64,000 nucleotides of DNA from Kitasatospora phosalacinea (GCF_030268885.1 NZ_BSSA01000017.1:116339-180338); one strand, 5' to 3'. Numbered from the stretch's first letter, positions 33,139-42,300 are shown. Numbers and translations are program-made. Notes: generated by a model not told the origin, from the letters alone.

Positions 33139-34884
33139 TCAGCCCTGCCGCCAGCGGTTGGTGATGGGCAGGCGACGGTCGCGGCCGAAGTTCTTCGGCG
33201 AGACCTTCGGGCCCGGCGGGTACTGCCGCCGCTTGTACTCGGCGGTGTCCACCAGCCGCACCACCCGGTCCACCACCTCGGCCGGGAACCCGGCGGCGAC
33301 GATCGCGTCCCGCCCCTCGTCGCCCTCCACGTACCTGGTCAGGACGGCGTCCAGCAGGTCGTAGTCGGGCAGCGAGTCGGTGTCCACCTGGTCCGGCCGC
33401 AGCTCGGCGGACGGCGGCTTGGAGATGGTGTTCTCCGGGATCGGCGGCACCTCGCCGCGGGCCTCGGCCGCCGCGTTGCGCCAGCGCGCCAGCTTGAAGA
33501 TCAGCGTCTTGTAGACGTCCTTGATCGGCCCGTACGCGCCCACCGAGTCGCCGTACAGCGTCGAGTAGCCGACCGCCAGCTCGCTCTTGTTGCCCGGCGC
33601 CAGGACGAGCTGCCCCTCCTGGTTGGAGATCGCCATCAGCAGCGTGCCGCGCAGCCGGGACTGCAGGTTCTCCTCGGCCAGGCCGGTCAGCTCGGTGGCG
33701 CCCATGTACGCGTCGAACATCGGGGCGATCGACACCGTGCGGAAGTGCAGGCCGGTGCGGCGGGCCAGCTCGGCGGCGTCGTCCCGGGAGTGCTGCGAGG
33801 AGTAGCGCGAGGGCATCGAGACGCCGTACACGTTCTCCGCGCCGATCGCGTCCACCGCGATCGCCGCGACCAGCGCCGAGTCGATGCCGCCGGACAGGCC
33901 GATCAGCACCGAGCGCATCCCGTTCTTGCGGACGTACGCCCGGGTGCCCTCGACCAGTGCCGCGTACACCTCGGCCTCGTCGTCCAGCCGCTCGCTGACC
34001 TGCGGCTCCAGCGGCTGCGCGGGCCGCTCCTTCGGCGCGCCGCCCAGGTCGACCCTGGTCAGCTTCAGGCCGTCGGCGAGGACCGTGCCGTCCGGCAGGC
34101 CGTCCTCGTCCGCGGCCGGCAGGTCGAGGTCGACCACCAGCAGCGCCTCCGCGAACTGCGGCCCGCGGGCCAGCAGTTCGCCGTCCTTGGTGACGACCAT
34201 CGACTCGCCGTCGAAGACCAGCTCGTCCTGCGCGCCCACCATGTTCAGGTACACCAGCGGGCAGCCCGCCTCGGCCGCCCGGCGCCGGACCAGCTCCAGC
34301 CGCACGTCGTCCTTGTCGCGCTCGTACGGCGAGCCGTTGATCGACAGCAGCAGGCCCGCACCCGCCTGGCCGGTGGCCGCGACCCGGCCGCCCTCCTGCC
34401 AGATGTCCTCGCAGATCGCCAGCGCCACGTCCACGCCGTGCAGGCGCAGCACCGTCAGCTGGTCGCCCGGCACGAAGTACCGGTACTCGTCGAACACGCC
34501 GTAGTTCGGCAGGAAGTGCTTGGCGAACCTGGTCACCACCTCGCCGCCGCGCAGCACCGCCGCGCAGTTCTGCGGCTTGCCCGCGTACCGGGTGCCCGGC
34601 TCGCCGCGGCCCAGGTAGCCCACCACCACCGGGACGTCGCCCAGGCCCTCGGCCTGCAGCTTCGCCGCCAGGTCGACCAGCGCGGCGCGCGAGCCCTCGA
34701 CGAACGAGCGGCGGAAGGCCAGGTCCTCCACCGGGTACCCGGTCAGCACCATCTCCGGGAAGGCGATCAGGTCGGCGCCGGACTCGGCGGCCCGCTTCGA
34801 CCAGCGCAGCACCTCCTCGCTGTTGCGGGCGAGGTCACCGACCCAGGGGTCGATCTGGCACAGGGCGAGACGCAGATTCGGCAT
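33139..34884 (-). CDS. nadE: NAD+ synthetase, glutamine-dependent
   Basis: 581 aa. Last step of NAD synthesis: amidates nicotinate adenine dinucleotide with ATP and glutamine. The N-terminal nitrilase-type glutaminase has the triad E44 (FPEM), K122 (FAKHFLPNYG) and C158 (AICEDIW). The C-terminal synthetase has the PP-loop SGGIDS at 331-336, RYSSQHSRDDA and LVLAPGNKSELAVGYSTLYGDSVGAYGPIKDVYKT. Length is somewhat shorter than the long mycobacterial type. The ATG at 34884 is 7 nt after TACACT on the minus strand, with no ribosome site. It is divergent from glnA2, as in other streptomycetes. Confidence 0.96.
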   Translation of the reverse strand: MPNLRLALCQIDPWVGDLARNSEEVLRWSKRAAESGADLIAFPEMVLTGYPVEDLAFRRSFVEGSRAALVDLAAKLQAEGLGDVPVVVGYLGRGEPGTRYAGKPQNCAAVLRGGEVVTRFAKHFLPNYGVFDEYRYFVPGDQLTVLRLHGVDVALAICEDIWQEGGRVAATGQAGAGLLLSINGSPYERDKDDVRLELVRRRAAEAGCPLVYLNMVGAQDELVFDGESMVVTKDGELLARGPQFAEALLVVDLDLPAADEDGLPDGTVLADGLKLTRVDLGGAPKERPAQPLEPQVSERLDDEAEVYAALVEGTRAYVRKNGMRSVLIGLSGGIDSALVAAIAVDAIGAENVYGVSMPSRYSSQHSRDDAAELARRTGLHFRTVSIAPMFDAYMGATELTGLAEENLQSRLRGTLLMAISNQEGQLVLAPGNKSELAVGYSTLYGDSVGAYGPIKDVYKTLIFKLARWRNAAAEARGEVPPIPENTISKPPSAELRPDQVDTDSLPDYDLLDAVLTRYVEGDEGRDAIVAAGFPAEVVDRVVRLVDTAEYKRRQYPPGPKVSPKNFGRDRRLPITNRWRQG

Positions 34885-34891
34885 GCCCCCG

Positions 34892-34897
34892 AGTGTA
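34892..34897 (-). promoter_or_regulatory. -10 box (TACACT) for leaderless nadE
   Basis: TACACT on the minus strand, 7 nt before the nadE ATG. It is identical in sequence and spacing to the box before map. Confidence 0.5.
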
Positions 34898-35135
34898 ATC
34901 GTCTAACTGACGCTATGTCGCGGGGGTGCCCCCCGTCGGCACGCCGCGCGCCCGGCGGACGCCCGGCGGACGCCAGGCGCCGCCCCGCCTGTCCTCCGGC
35001 TCCGCCCGGGCCGCCCCCGGTCCCGCCCTCCCGGCGGCGGTCAGGGATCGGCAAGCGGCCGAAGATCCGCCATGATGGGTGACGACGCGGTCCGGGCGAG
35101 GTCTTCGCCGGGCCGGGCCGGCCGGTGCGGGCGGC

Positions 35136-35151
35136 GTAACACGGGCGTAAA
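35136..35151 (+). promoter_or_regulatory. Weak GlnR-like half-box before glnA2
   Basis: GTAAC-n6-GTAAA resembles the GlnR pair gTnAC-n6-GaAAC (last base of the second element differs). It lies 23 nt before the glnA2 ATG. Confidence 0.3.
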
Positions 35152-35173
35152 GAGCAGAGGTGAGACTGTCCCC

Positions 35174-36535
35174 ATGGGCAAGCAGCAGGAGTTCGTGCTT
35201 CGCACGCTCGAGGAGCGTGACATCCGGTTCGTCCGACTGTGGTTCACCGACGTGCTCGGGTTCCTCAAGTCGGTCGCGGTGGCCCCGGCGGAACTGGAGC
35301 AGGCCTTCGACGAGGGCATCGGCTTCGACGGCTCGGCGATCGAGGGCTTCGCCCGGGTCTACGAGTCCGACATGATCGCGAAGCCGGACCCGACCACCTT
35401 CCAGATACTGCCGTGGCGCTCCGAGAACCCCGGCACCGCCCGGATGTTCTGCGACATCCTGATGCCCGACGGCTCCCCCTCCTACGCCGACCCGCGCTAC
35501 GTCCTCAAGCGCACCCTGGAGAAGGCCTCCAACCTCGGCTTCACCTTCTACACCCACCCCGAGATCGAGTTCTTCCTCCTCAAGGACCTCCCCGGCGACG
35601 GCTCCGCGCCGACCCCCGCGGACCAGTCCGGCTACTTCGACCACACCCCCCGCGGCATCGGCCACGACTTCCGCCGCCAGGCCATCACCATGCTCGAATC
35701 CATGGGCATCTCGGTCGAGTTCAGCCACCACGAGGGCGCCCCCGGCCAGCAGGAGATCGACCTCCGGTACGCCGACGCGCTCTCCACCGCCGACAACATC
35801 ATGACCTTCCGCCTGGTCATGAAGGAGGTCGCCCTCGAACAGGGCGTCCACGCCTCCTTCATGCCCAAGCCGTTCTCGCACTTCCCCGGCTCCGGCATGC
35901 ACACCCACGTCTCCCTCTTCGAGGGCGACCGCAACGCCTTCCACGAGTCCGGCGCCGAGTACCAGCTCTCCAAGGTCGGCCGCTCCTTCATCGCCGGCCT
36001 GCTCAAGTACGCCGCCGAGACCGCCGCCGTCACCAACCAGTGGGTCAACTCCTACAAGCGCATCTGGGGCGGCTCCCAGCGCACCGCCGGTGCCGGCGGC
36101 GAGGCCCCCTCCTACATCTGCTGGGGCCACAACAACCGCTCCGCCCTCATCCGCGTCCCCATGTACAAGCCCGGCAAGCAGGGCTCCACCCGCATCGAGG
36201 TCCGCTCCCTCGACACCGGCTGCAACCCCTACCTCGCCTACGCCGTCACCCTCGCCGCCGGCCTCAAGGGCATCGAGGACAACCTCGAACTCCCCCCCGG
36301 CGCCGACGACGACGTCTGGGCCCTGACGGACGCCGAGCGCCGCGCCCTCGGCATCCAGCCCATGCCGCAGAACCTCGGCGAGGCCATCGACCTGATGCAG
36401 CGCAGCGAACTCGTCGCCGAGACCCTGGGCGAGCACGTCTTCGACTTCTTCCTGCGCAACAAGCGCCAGGAGTGGGAGGAGTACCGCTCGGAGGTCACGC
36501 CGTTCGAGCTGCGCAAGGTGCTCCAGGTGCTGTAG
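35174..36535 (+). CDS. glnA2: Glutamine synthetase-like ligase, GlnA2 type (probable gamma-glutamylpolyamine synthetase)
   Basis: 453 aa. Type I glutamine-synthetase fold: N-terminal beta-grasp with VRLWFTDVLGFLKSV and GFDGSAIEGFARVYESDM, then the catalytic barrel with HPEIEFFLL (Glu metal ligands), EFSHHEGAPGQQEIDLRYADAL, SFMPKPFSHFPGSGMHTHVSL and GHNNRSALIRVP, NPYLAY. At the position where adenylylated GSI carries NLYDL tyrosine, this protein reads DDVWALTDAER with Trp382, so it cannot be adenylylated there. The neighbours nadE and glnE are those of S. coelicolor SCO2241 (GlnA2), reported to glutamylate polyamines rather than make glutamine. Assignment to that subtype is inference from context and the missing tyrosine. 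Confidence 0.85.
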   Translation: MGKQQEFVLRTLEERDIRFVRLWFTDVLGFLKSVAVAPAELEQAFDEGIGFDGSAIEGFARVYESDMIAKPDPTTFQILPWRSENPGTARMFCDILMPDGSPSYADPRYVLKRTLEKASNLGFTFYTHPEIEFFLLKDLPGDGSAPTPADQSGYFDHTPRGIGHDFRRQAITMLESMGISVEFSHHEGAPGQQEIDLRYADALSTADNIMTFRLVMKEVALEQGVHASFMPKPFSHFPGSGMHTHVSLFEGDRNAFHESGAEYQLSKVGRSFIAGLLKYAAETAAVTNQWVNSYKRIWGGSQRTAGAGGEAPSYICWGHNNRSALIRVPMYKPGKQGSTRIEVRSLDTGCNPYLAYAVTLAAGLKGIEDNLELPPGADDDVWALTDAERRALGIQPMPQNLGEAIDLMQRSELVAETLGEHVFDFFLRNKRQEWEEYRSEVTPFELRKVLQVL

Positions 36536-36552
36536 GCCCTGCGCGGACGACG

Positions 36553-36600
36553 GAGGGGCCCCGGGCCTGGTAGCGACACCGCGCCGGGCCGGGGCCCCTC
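36553..36600 (+). terminator. Terminator after glnA2
   Basis: 12-bp stem GAGGGGCCCCGG / CCGGGGCCCCTC with a 24-nt loop region, 18 nt past the stop codon. Confidence 0.75.
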
Positions 36601-36726
36601 TCCTGTCCCGGGTGGTCCGCCCCGTGCGTGCGGGCCGACGGCGGGCGTTGCCTCGGTTGCCCTGGGCGGGTTCGGCGCAGGAGGCTGGGGCCGGAACCGC
36701 CAGCCAGGTGCACGGAACGGGGAGTC

Positions 36727-37212
36727 ATGGCCTATCGACTCAGCTTCTTCTGCCGATCGGGAGAGAAGAGAGGGGACGAGGCACTGGACCGTCTGCTCGA
36801 CCACCTGCTGGAGACCGGCGAACCGTTGTGCGGCGAGTGGTTGGGTCCCTTCGTCGACTCGGTGGCGGCGTTCAGGCTCGGCACGATGAGCGCCGCCGGT
36901 GAGAGGCCGGTCGGGGATCTGCTGACGCTCGAAGTGCACGTGGGCGTCGCGGTGATCGCCGAATCGGTGATCGCCGCCTCACCGGATGACGAGCGGGGCA
37001 TCTGGGGGTGCGATCTGCTTGCCACCGTCACCCTCAGCGGGGACGCCCCCGATTGGCCCCTGGTGGAACGTATTTGGGCCGCGGTGACCGCGCTGTGGGG
37101 AGCGGTCGCATGGGACGAGGCGTCCGGCTTCGAGATCGCATCCGAGGGGCCCGGACGTGAGACGTTCCGACCGGCGACGGGGCAGGGGATCGGCGCGGAC
37201 GGTGAGCGGTGA
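36727..37212 (+). CDS. Unknown protein, relaxed codon use
   Basis: 161 aa, soluble. It begins MAYRLSFFCRSGEKRGDEALDRLLDHLLETGEPLCGEW and continues LTLEVHVGVAVIAESVIAASPDDERGIWGCDLLATVTLSGDAPDWPLVERIWAAVTALWGAVAWDEASGFEI. No family recognised. Codon use is less biased than neighbours (TAT, CGA, GGA, AGA, GCA, GGT, ATT occur), hinting at a recent arrival or a weakly expressed gene. GGGGAG lies 2 nt before the ATG. The gene at 37309 follows in the same direction after 96 nt. The pattern of two beta-rich segments resembles immunity proteins of toxin systems, but that is only an impression. Confidence 0.65.
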   Translation: MAYRLSFFCRSGEKRGDEALDRLLDHLLETGEPLCGEWLGPFVDSVAAFRLGTMSAAGERPVGDLLTLEVHVGVAVIAESVIAASPDDERGIWGCDLLATVTLSGDAPDWPLVERIWAAVTALWGAVAWDEASGFEIASEGPGRETFRPATGQGIGADGER

Positions 37213-37308
37213 GCCCGGCTGAGGGCCGGTCGTTTCGGGGCGGCCCGTGTACGGGGGCGGGGCGGGGGGAAGCGGAACCCCGAGGAGCGTCACGGGCCGG
37301 GAGGGCGG

Positions 37309-37734
37309 ATGGAGTTGCGGTTGCGGTACGCGCCGGAGGCGGGGAACGCCGGTAGGTTCGCGGCGGACATCGTGGCGTCGGCGGCGCGGGTGAGCGGGGT
37401 GCGGCTGGACTACTCGGTGGAGAGCCTGGCAGTGGTCGACGGGATCATCGAGGAGTTCCGGGCGAGCGGGATCGTCAGTGGGCAGGTCGGCGAGACGCTG
37501 TTCGGGTTCGGCTGCTACGTCGGCGAGGTGATGGTCCGCCAGGGCGGCGCGACCTGGCGCGGCGTGGACGGCGCCGAGGCGGTGGCCTTCGGGTTCCCGC
37601 TGGTGGTGGACCTGCCGAGCGGGCAGGTGGGCAATCCGATCGGAAAGGTGTTCCGCCGGCTGGACAACGGGCCCGAGGACAGCCTGCCGCACTTCTACAC
37701 GGTCTTCGCGGAGCCGTGGCGGCAGGCGCGGTAG
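37309..37734 (+). CDS. Conserved hypothetical protein (DUF3806-like)
   Basis: 141 aa, soluble, typical GC-rich codons. The core is IIEEFRASGIVSGQVGETLFGFGCYVGEVMVRQGGATWR and FPLVVDLPSGQVGNPIGKVFRRLDNGPEDSLPHFY. The arrangement YVGEVMVR, then a strand, then PIGKV-R-NGPEDSL-FY resembles the DUF3806 group, whose role is not known. GGAGGGCGG precedes the ATG by about 4 nt. It is probably transcribed with the 161-aa gene upstream. Confidence 0.7.
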   Translation: MELRLRYAPEAGNAGRFAADIVASAARVSGVRLDYSVESLAVVDGIIEEFRASGIVSGQVGETLFGFGCYVGEVMVRQGGATWRGVDGAEAVAFGFPLVVDLPSGQVGNPIGKVFRRLDNGPEDSLPHFYTVFAEPWRQAR

Positions 37735-37853
37735 CGCTTCCCGCGCGAGATCGGAGCGGCGGCAGGAAGGGGCCTCGACGTACGAGCGGACGGCCTGGGG
37801 GGTGGGTAGATGAACCAGCCGTACGCGCTCCACGCGGGGCGGCCGGGGCAGGG

Positions 37854-38990
37854 TCACCGCCTGCGGGCGCGCTGCGGGGACGGGGCGGGGGCCGGGCGGG
37901 GCCGGACCACGCGGGGGGAGCGGGTGGGGCGGTGGGGTGGGCGGTCGCGGAGGAGGCGTTCGAGGGGGTGCTCGACGAGGTGGTGGAGGGCGGCGGCCAG
38001 GGCGAGGGAGGCGGTGGTGAGGAGGAGCCAGGTGGTGGCGGTGGGGAGGCCGGGGGCGGGGTGGCCGTAGTGGTGGAGCCAGGGGCGGAAGGTGATCTCG
38101 TGGACCAGGTACCAGGCGAAGGACCAGTCGCCGAGCAGGGTCCAGGGGCGGCGGGCGAGCGGGCCGCGGGGGCGGTGGAGGTCGGCCTGGGCGGTGGCGG
38201 TGATCAGGGCGGCGAACAGCGGGGCGGAGAGGAGCTGGGAGGCGCTGTAGGGGCTGTGCCAGGCGGGGTCGGGGACGGCGCGGTGCCAGGGGACGAGGGC
38301 CAGGTGGAAGGCGGCCACGGCGAGGACGGTGGGGAGCAGCGGCAGGACGGGCAGCCGGCCGCGGCGGACGGCGAGGCCCAGGGCGACGCCGAGCAGGAAC
38401 TGCGGGGTGCGGCTCAGCGGCAGGTAGTCCAGCAGCCAGCTGCGCAGCCCGGGGTCGGCGACGGCGGACCCGGCCAGCCACAGCAGCGGGCCGGCGGCGC
38501 AGCACAGGGCGGCGGTGCGCAGGCCGGGCCGCAGCCGTAGCAGGAGCGGGAGGAGCAGGTAGAACCAGGCCTCGTCGCCGAGCGACCAGCCCGCCGGGTT
38601 GCCGCCCATCACGGTGCTCCGCCCCCACGGGTGCAGCAGCGGCAGCGACCACAGCGCCGCGGTGACCGGCACCGCCGCGCCGAGCGCCGCGTACACGGCG
38701 AGCGAGGCGCCGGTGGTCAGGGCGTGCAGCGGCCAGATCCGGGCGAGGCGGCGGCGGTGGAAGCGCCAGGCCGGGACGGGGGCGTCCGCGTACGTCCAGG
38801 CGAGCACGAAGCCGGACAGCACGAAGAAGAACGTCACGCCGGAACGCCCGTACCAGGCGAGGGGGCTGAGCACCGGCAGCGGGCCGACCTGGCGGGAGAG
38901 GTGGTAGCAGACGACCAGCAGGGCGGCGAGGAAGCGCAGGCCGGTGAGGGAGGGGAGCCGGGCGGGCGGCGGTATCCGCAGGGGGGTCAC
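37854..38990 (-). CDS. Acyltransferase 3 family membrane protein
   Basis: 378 aa with about ten membrane helices. The front LPSLTGLRFLAALLVVCYHLSRQ contains the conserved R-F-A-A-x-x-V-x-x-x-H motif, followed by YGRSGVTFFFVLSGFVLAWTYADAP, FHRRRLARIWPLHAL and GGNPAGWSLGDEAWFYLLLP (WSL-E-WFY motif). Such enzymes O-acylate sugars, lipids or antibiotics from the cytoplasmic acyl-CoA pool. The GTG at 38990 has no obvious ribosome site. It ends in a Pro/Arg-rich basic tail of about 30 residues. The gene is divergent from glnE, and no glycan-biosynthesis genes are near. Confidence 0.87.
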   Translation of the reverse strand: MTPLRIPPPARLPSLTGLRFLAALLVVCYHLSRQVGPLPVLSPLAWYGRSGVTFFFVLSGFVLAWTYADAPVPAWRFHRRRLARIWPLHALTTGASLAVYAALGAAVPVTAALWSLPLLHPWGRSTVMGGNPAGWSLGDEAWFYLLLPLLLRLRPGLRTAALCCAAGPLLWLAGSAVADPGLRSWLLDYLPLSRTPQFLLGVALGLAVRRGRLPVLPLLPTVLAVAAFHLALVPWHRAVPDPAWHSPYSASQLLSAPLFAALITATAQADLHRPRGPLARRPWTLLGDWSFAWYLVHEITFRPWLHHYGHPAPGLPTATTWLLLTTASLALAAALHHLVEHPLERLLRDRPPHRPTRSPRVVRPRPAPAPSPQRARRR

Positions 38991-39145
38991 GCCGTGGCCA
39001 ACGAGCCGGGTGGTGGGGTGTCACGGGCGGCGGCCGACGAGGGGAACCGGTTGACGGTGCGTCACGGGGCGCGGCCGGGGCCGGTGGGAACGTACGCTCA
39101 GGGCAGCAGAGCAGCGGGCAGCAGGCCACGGGAGGCGGGACGACG

Positions 39146-42100
39146 GTGGAGGAACGGGCCGGGAGCCGGGTCAGCCGGTTGGAGACCCGACTGGTGCGGC
39201 GGGGCTTCTCCGATCCGGACCAGGCGGTGCGGCTGCTCGGCGAACCGGCGCTGCACGGCCTCGCCGCCGACCCGGTGCTGCTGGACGCGCTGGGCGCCGC
39301 CGCCGACCCGGACCAGGCGCTGCTGGGCCTGGCCCGGCTGCTGGAGGCGCTGGACCCGCACGAGCGGCACACCCTGCGCGACACCCTGACCGCCTCCAAG
39401 CCGCTGCGCGACCGGCTGCTGGGCGTCCTGGGCGCCTCCACCGCCCTCGCCGACCACCTGGCCCGGCACCCCCGCGACTGGCACGCCCTGGTCTCCTTCG
39501 AACTGCGCGACATCCACCCCGGACGCGGTGACTTCCTCGGCGAGCTCACCCGCCGGGTGTGGGCCGAGCCGGACGCCGACCGGGCCGACGCGCTGCGCGC
39601 CGCCTACCGGCGCTGCCTGCTGGCCATCGCCGCCCGCGACCTGTCCGGCACCACCGACCTGCCGCAGGCCGCCGCCGAGCTCGCCGACCTGGCCGGCGCC
39701 ACCCTGCAGACCGCCCTGGACATCGCCGCCGAGCAGGACCCGGACGCCGCCGCGGCCTGCCGCCTGGCCGTGATCGGGATGGGCAAGTGCGGCGGCCGGG
39801 AGCTCAACTACGTCTCCGACGTGGACGTGATCTTCGTCGCGGAGGCCCGGGAGGGCGTCGAGGAGCACGGGGCCGTGCAGGCCGCCACCCGGCTCGCCGC
39901 GCACGCGATGCGGCTGTGCTCCGCCACCACCGGCGAGGGCACCATCTGGCCGGTCGACGCCAACCTGCGCCCCGAGGGCCGCAACGGCCCGCTGGTGCGC
40001 ACCCTGGCCAGCCACCTCGCCTACTACCAGCGCTGGGCCAAGACCTGGGAGTTCCAGGCCCTGCTGAAGGCCCGCCCGATCGCCGGCGACGCCGAGCTCG
40101 GCCGCGCCTACGCCGGGGCCATCGCCCCGCTGGTGTGGCAGGCCGCGGCCCGGGAGAACTTCGTCACCGACGTCCAGCAGATGCGCCGCCGGGTGGTCGA
40201 CGCGATCCCGGCCGGGGAGGTCGACCGGCAGCTGAAGCTCGGCCCCGGCGGCCTGCGCGACGTCGAGTTCGCCGTCCAGCTGCTGCAGCTCGTGCACGGG
40301 CGCACCGACGAGGCGCTGCGCAGCGGCAACACGCTGGAGGCGCTGGCCGCGCTCAGCGCCGGGGGCTACGTCGGGCGGGCCGACGCCGCCTCGCTGGACG
40401 CCGCGTACCGCTTCCTGCGGACCCTGGAGCACCGGATCCAGCTCCAGCGGCTGCGCCGCACCCACCTGATGCCCACCGACCCGGCCGACCTGCGCCGCCT
40501 GGCCCGCACCATGGCCCCGCTGATCCAGGGCGACACCCGGGGCGACGACCCGGTCGCCGCGCTGCAGCGCGCGTGGCGGCGGCACGCGGTGGAGGTGCGG
40601 CGGCTGCACGAGCGGCTGTTCTACCGGCCGCTGTTGGACGCCGTCGCCGAACTGCCGGTCGCCGAACTGCGGGTCACCGGCTCCGGTGCCGCCGGGCTCA
40701 GCGCCGAGGCCGCCAAGCAGCGCCTGGCCGCCCTCGGCTACGCCGACCCGGCCGCCGCGCTGCGGCACATCTCCGCGCTCGCGTCCGGCGTCAGCCGCAA
40801 GGCCGCGATCCAGCGCACCCTGCTGCCGGTGCTGCTCGGCTGGTTCGCCGACTCCGCCGACCCGGACGCCGGGCTGCTCAACTTCCGCCAGGTCTCCGAC
40901 GCGCTCGGCCGCACCCCCTGGTACCTGCGGCTGCTGCGCGACGAGGGCGCCGCCGCCGAACAGCTCGCCCGCGTCCTGTCCGCCGGGCGCCTCGCCCCCG
41001 ACCTGCTGCTGCGCGCCCCCGAGGCGGTCGCCATGCTCGGCGACGTCGGCGGCCTGGTGCCGCGCGGCCGGGCCGCCCTGGAGGCGGAGGTGCTGGCCGC
41101 CGTCGGCCGGGCCGCCGACCCGGCCGCCGCGGTCGCCGCCGCCCGGGCCGTGCGGCGCCGCGAACTGTTCCGCACCGCCGCCGCCGACGTGCTCGGCCGC
41201 CTGGAGGAGGACCCGGCCCGCGCCCTCGACCTCGCGGGCGAGGCCCTCACCTCGATCACCACCGCCACCCTGCAGGGCGCGCTGCGCGCCGCGGGCAACG
41301 GCTGGGAGGCCCGCAACGGCGAACTGCCCACCCGGATCGCGATCGTCGCGATGGGCCGCTACGGCGGCCACGAACTCGGCTACGGCTCCGACGCGGACGT
41401 GCTGTTCGTCCACGAGCCGCGGCCCGGCGTCCGCGACGAGGACGCGGCGCGGGTCGCCCGCGAGGTGGTCGGCGAACTGCGCACCCTGCTGGCCGCCCCG
41501 TCGGTCGAACCCCCGCTGCTGGTCGACGCCGACCTGCGGCCCGAGGGCCGCAACGGCCCGCTGGTGCGCACCCTCAGCTCGTACGCGGCCTACTACGCGC
41601 GCTGGTCGCACGCCTGGGAGAGCCAGGCGCTGCTGCGCGCCGAGGCGGCGGCCGGGGACGAGGAGCTGGGGGCGCGCTTCTGCGCCCTGGTCGACCCGCT
41701 GCGCTACCCCGCCACGGGCGTCCCCGACCGGGACCTCATGGAGATCCGCCGGATCAAGGCCCGGATCGAGTCCGAGCGGCTGCCGCGCGGCGCCGACCCC
41801 ACCACCCACACCAAGATCGGCCGCGGCGGGCTGGCGGACGTCGAGTGGACGGTCCAGCTGCTGCAGCTGCGGCACGGCCACGAGCTGCCCGCCCTGCGCA
41901 CCACCCGCACCCGGGCCGCGCTGGCCGCCGCGACGGAGGCCGGGCTGGTCGACCGCGAGGACGCGCAGGTGCTGGACGCGGCCTGGGTGCTGGCCTCGCG
42001 GGTGCGGGCCGCGGTGATGCTGGTGCGCGGCCGGGCGGGGGACAGCTTCCCCGGCGACGCGCGGGAGCTGGCGGGGGTGGCGCGCTACCTGGGGTACGGA

Positions 42101-42193
42101 GTGGGGCACTCGGGGGAGCTGGTGGACGAGTACCGGCGGACGACGCGGCGGGCGCGCCGGGTGGTGGAGCGGCTGTTCTACGGAGCGGAGTAG
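39146..42193 (+). CDS. glnE: Bifunctional glutamine synthetase adenylyltransferase/deadenylase
   Basis: 1015 aa. Adds and removes AMP on the regulatory tyrosine of glutamine synthetase I. The two nucleotidyltransferase domains are clear: N-terminal deadenylase GMGKCGGRELNYVSDVDVIFV (residues ~210-232) and C-terminal adenylylase AMGRYGGHELGYGSDADVLFV (~732-752), each followed by an ArgxxGxxG-type helical segment (ANLRPEGRNGPLVRTL, ADLRPEGRNGPLVRTL). The domain linker is helical. The GTG at 39146 has AGGCGG about 9 nt upstream. In Streptomyces GlnE modifies GlnA (GSI), whose gene is not in this window. The neighbouring GlnA2 lacks the target tyrosine. Confidence 0.96.
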   Translation: MEERAGSRVSRLETRLVRRGFSDPDQAVRLLGEPALHGLAADPVLLDALGAAADPDQALLGLARLLEALDPHERHTLRDTLTASKPLRDRLLGVLGASTALADHLARHPRDWHALVSFELRDIHPGRGDFLGELTRRVWAEPDADRADALRAAYRRCLLAIAARDLSGTTDLPQAAAELADLAGATLQTALDIAAEQDPDAAAACRLAVIGMGKCGGRELNYVSDVDVIFVAEAREGVEEHGAVQAATRLAAHAMRLCSATTGEGTIWPVDANLRPEGRNGPLVRTLASHLAYYQRWAKTWEFQALLKARPIAGDAELGRAYAGAIAPLVWQAAARENFVTDVQQMRRRVVDAIPAGEVDRQLKLGPGGLRDVEFAVQLLQLVHGRTDEALRSGNTLEALAALSAGGYVGRADAASLDAAYRFLRTLEHRIQLQRLRRTHLMPTDPADLRRLARTMAPLIQGDTRGDDPVAALQRAWRRHAVEVRRLHERLFYRPLLDAVAELPVAELRVTGSGAAGLSAEAAKQRLAALGYADPAAALRHISALASGVSRKAAIQRTLLPVLLGWFADSADPDAGLLNFRQVSDALGRTPWYLRLLRDEGAAAEQLARVLSAGRLAPDLLLRAPEAVAMLGDVGGLVPRGRAALEAEVLAAVGRAADPAAAVAAARAVRRRELFRTAAADVLGRLEEDPARALDLAGEALTSITTATLQGALRAAGNGWEARNGELPTRIAIVAMGRYGGHELGYGSDADVLFVHEPRPGVRDEDAARVAREVVGELRTLLAAPSVEPPLLVDADLRPEGRNGPLVRTLSSYAAYYARWSHAWESQALLRAEAAAGDEELGARFCALVDPLRYPATGVPDRDLMEIRRIKARIESERLPRGADPTTHTKIGRGGLADVEWTVQLLQLRHGHELPALRTTRTRAALAAATEAGLVDREDAQVLDAAWVLASRVRAAVMLVRGRAGDSFPGDARELAGVARYLGYGVGHSGELVDEYRRTTRRARRVVERLFYGAE

Positions 42194-42217
42194 CGCCAGG
42201 GCCCCGGACGCACAGCG

Positions 42218-42259
42218 GGACCGCGGCGCAGGACGGTGCTCCGTCCCGTGCCGCGGTCC
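42218..42259 (+). terminator. Terminator after glnE
   Basis: Two-tier stem: GGACCGCGGC / GCCGCGGTCC outside and GGACGG-TGCT-CCGTCC inside, separated by 3-nt bulges on each side. Confidence 0.75.
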
Positions 42260-42277
42260 TTCGGGAGGTGCGTGACC

Positions 42278-42300
42278 GGTCGCGCGGTTCCCCGCGCCCT
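42278..42300. repeat. Copy of a common Streptomyces intergenic repeat
   Basis: GGTCGCGCGGTTCCCCGCGC followed by CCT. Minus-strand form GGGCGCGGGGAACCGCGCG is one base off the frequent streptomycete element (G)GGGCGCGGGGAACTGCGCGAC. It lies 18 nt past the terminator, between the convergent glnE and PAP2 genes. Confidence 0.55.

Noticed and set aside
39146..42193. A frameshift or truncation in glnE
   Set aside because: Both adenylyltransferase motifs and the C-terminus are intact in one frame.
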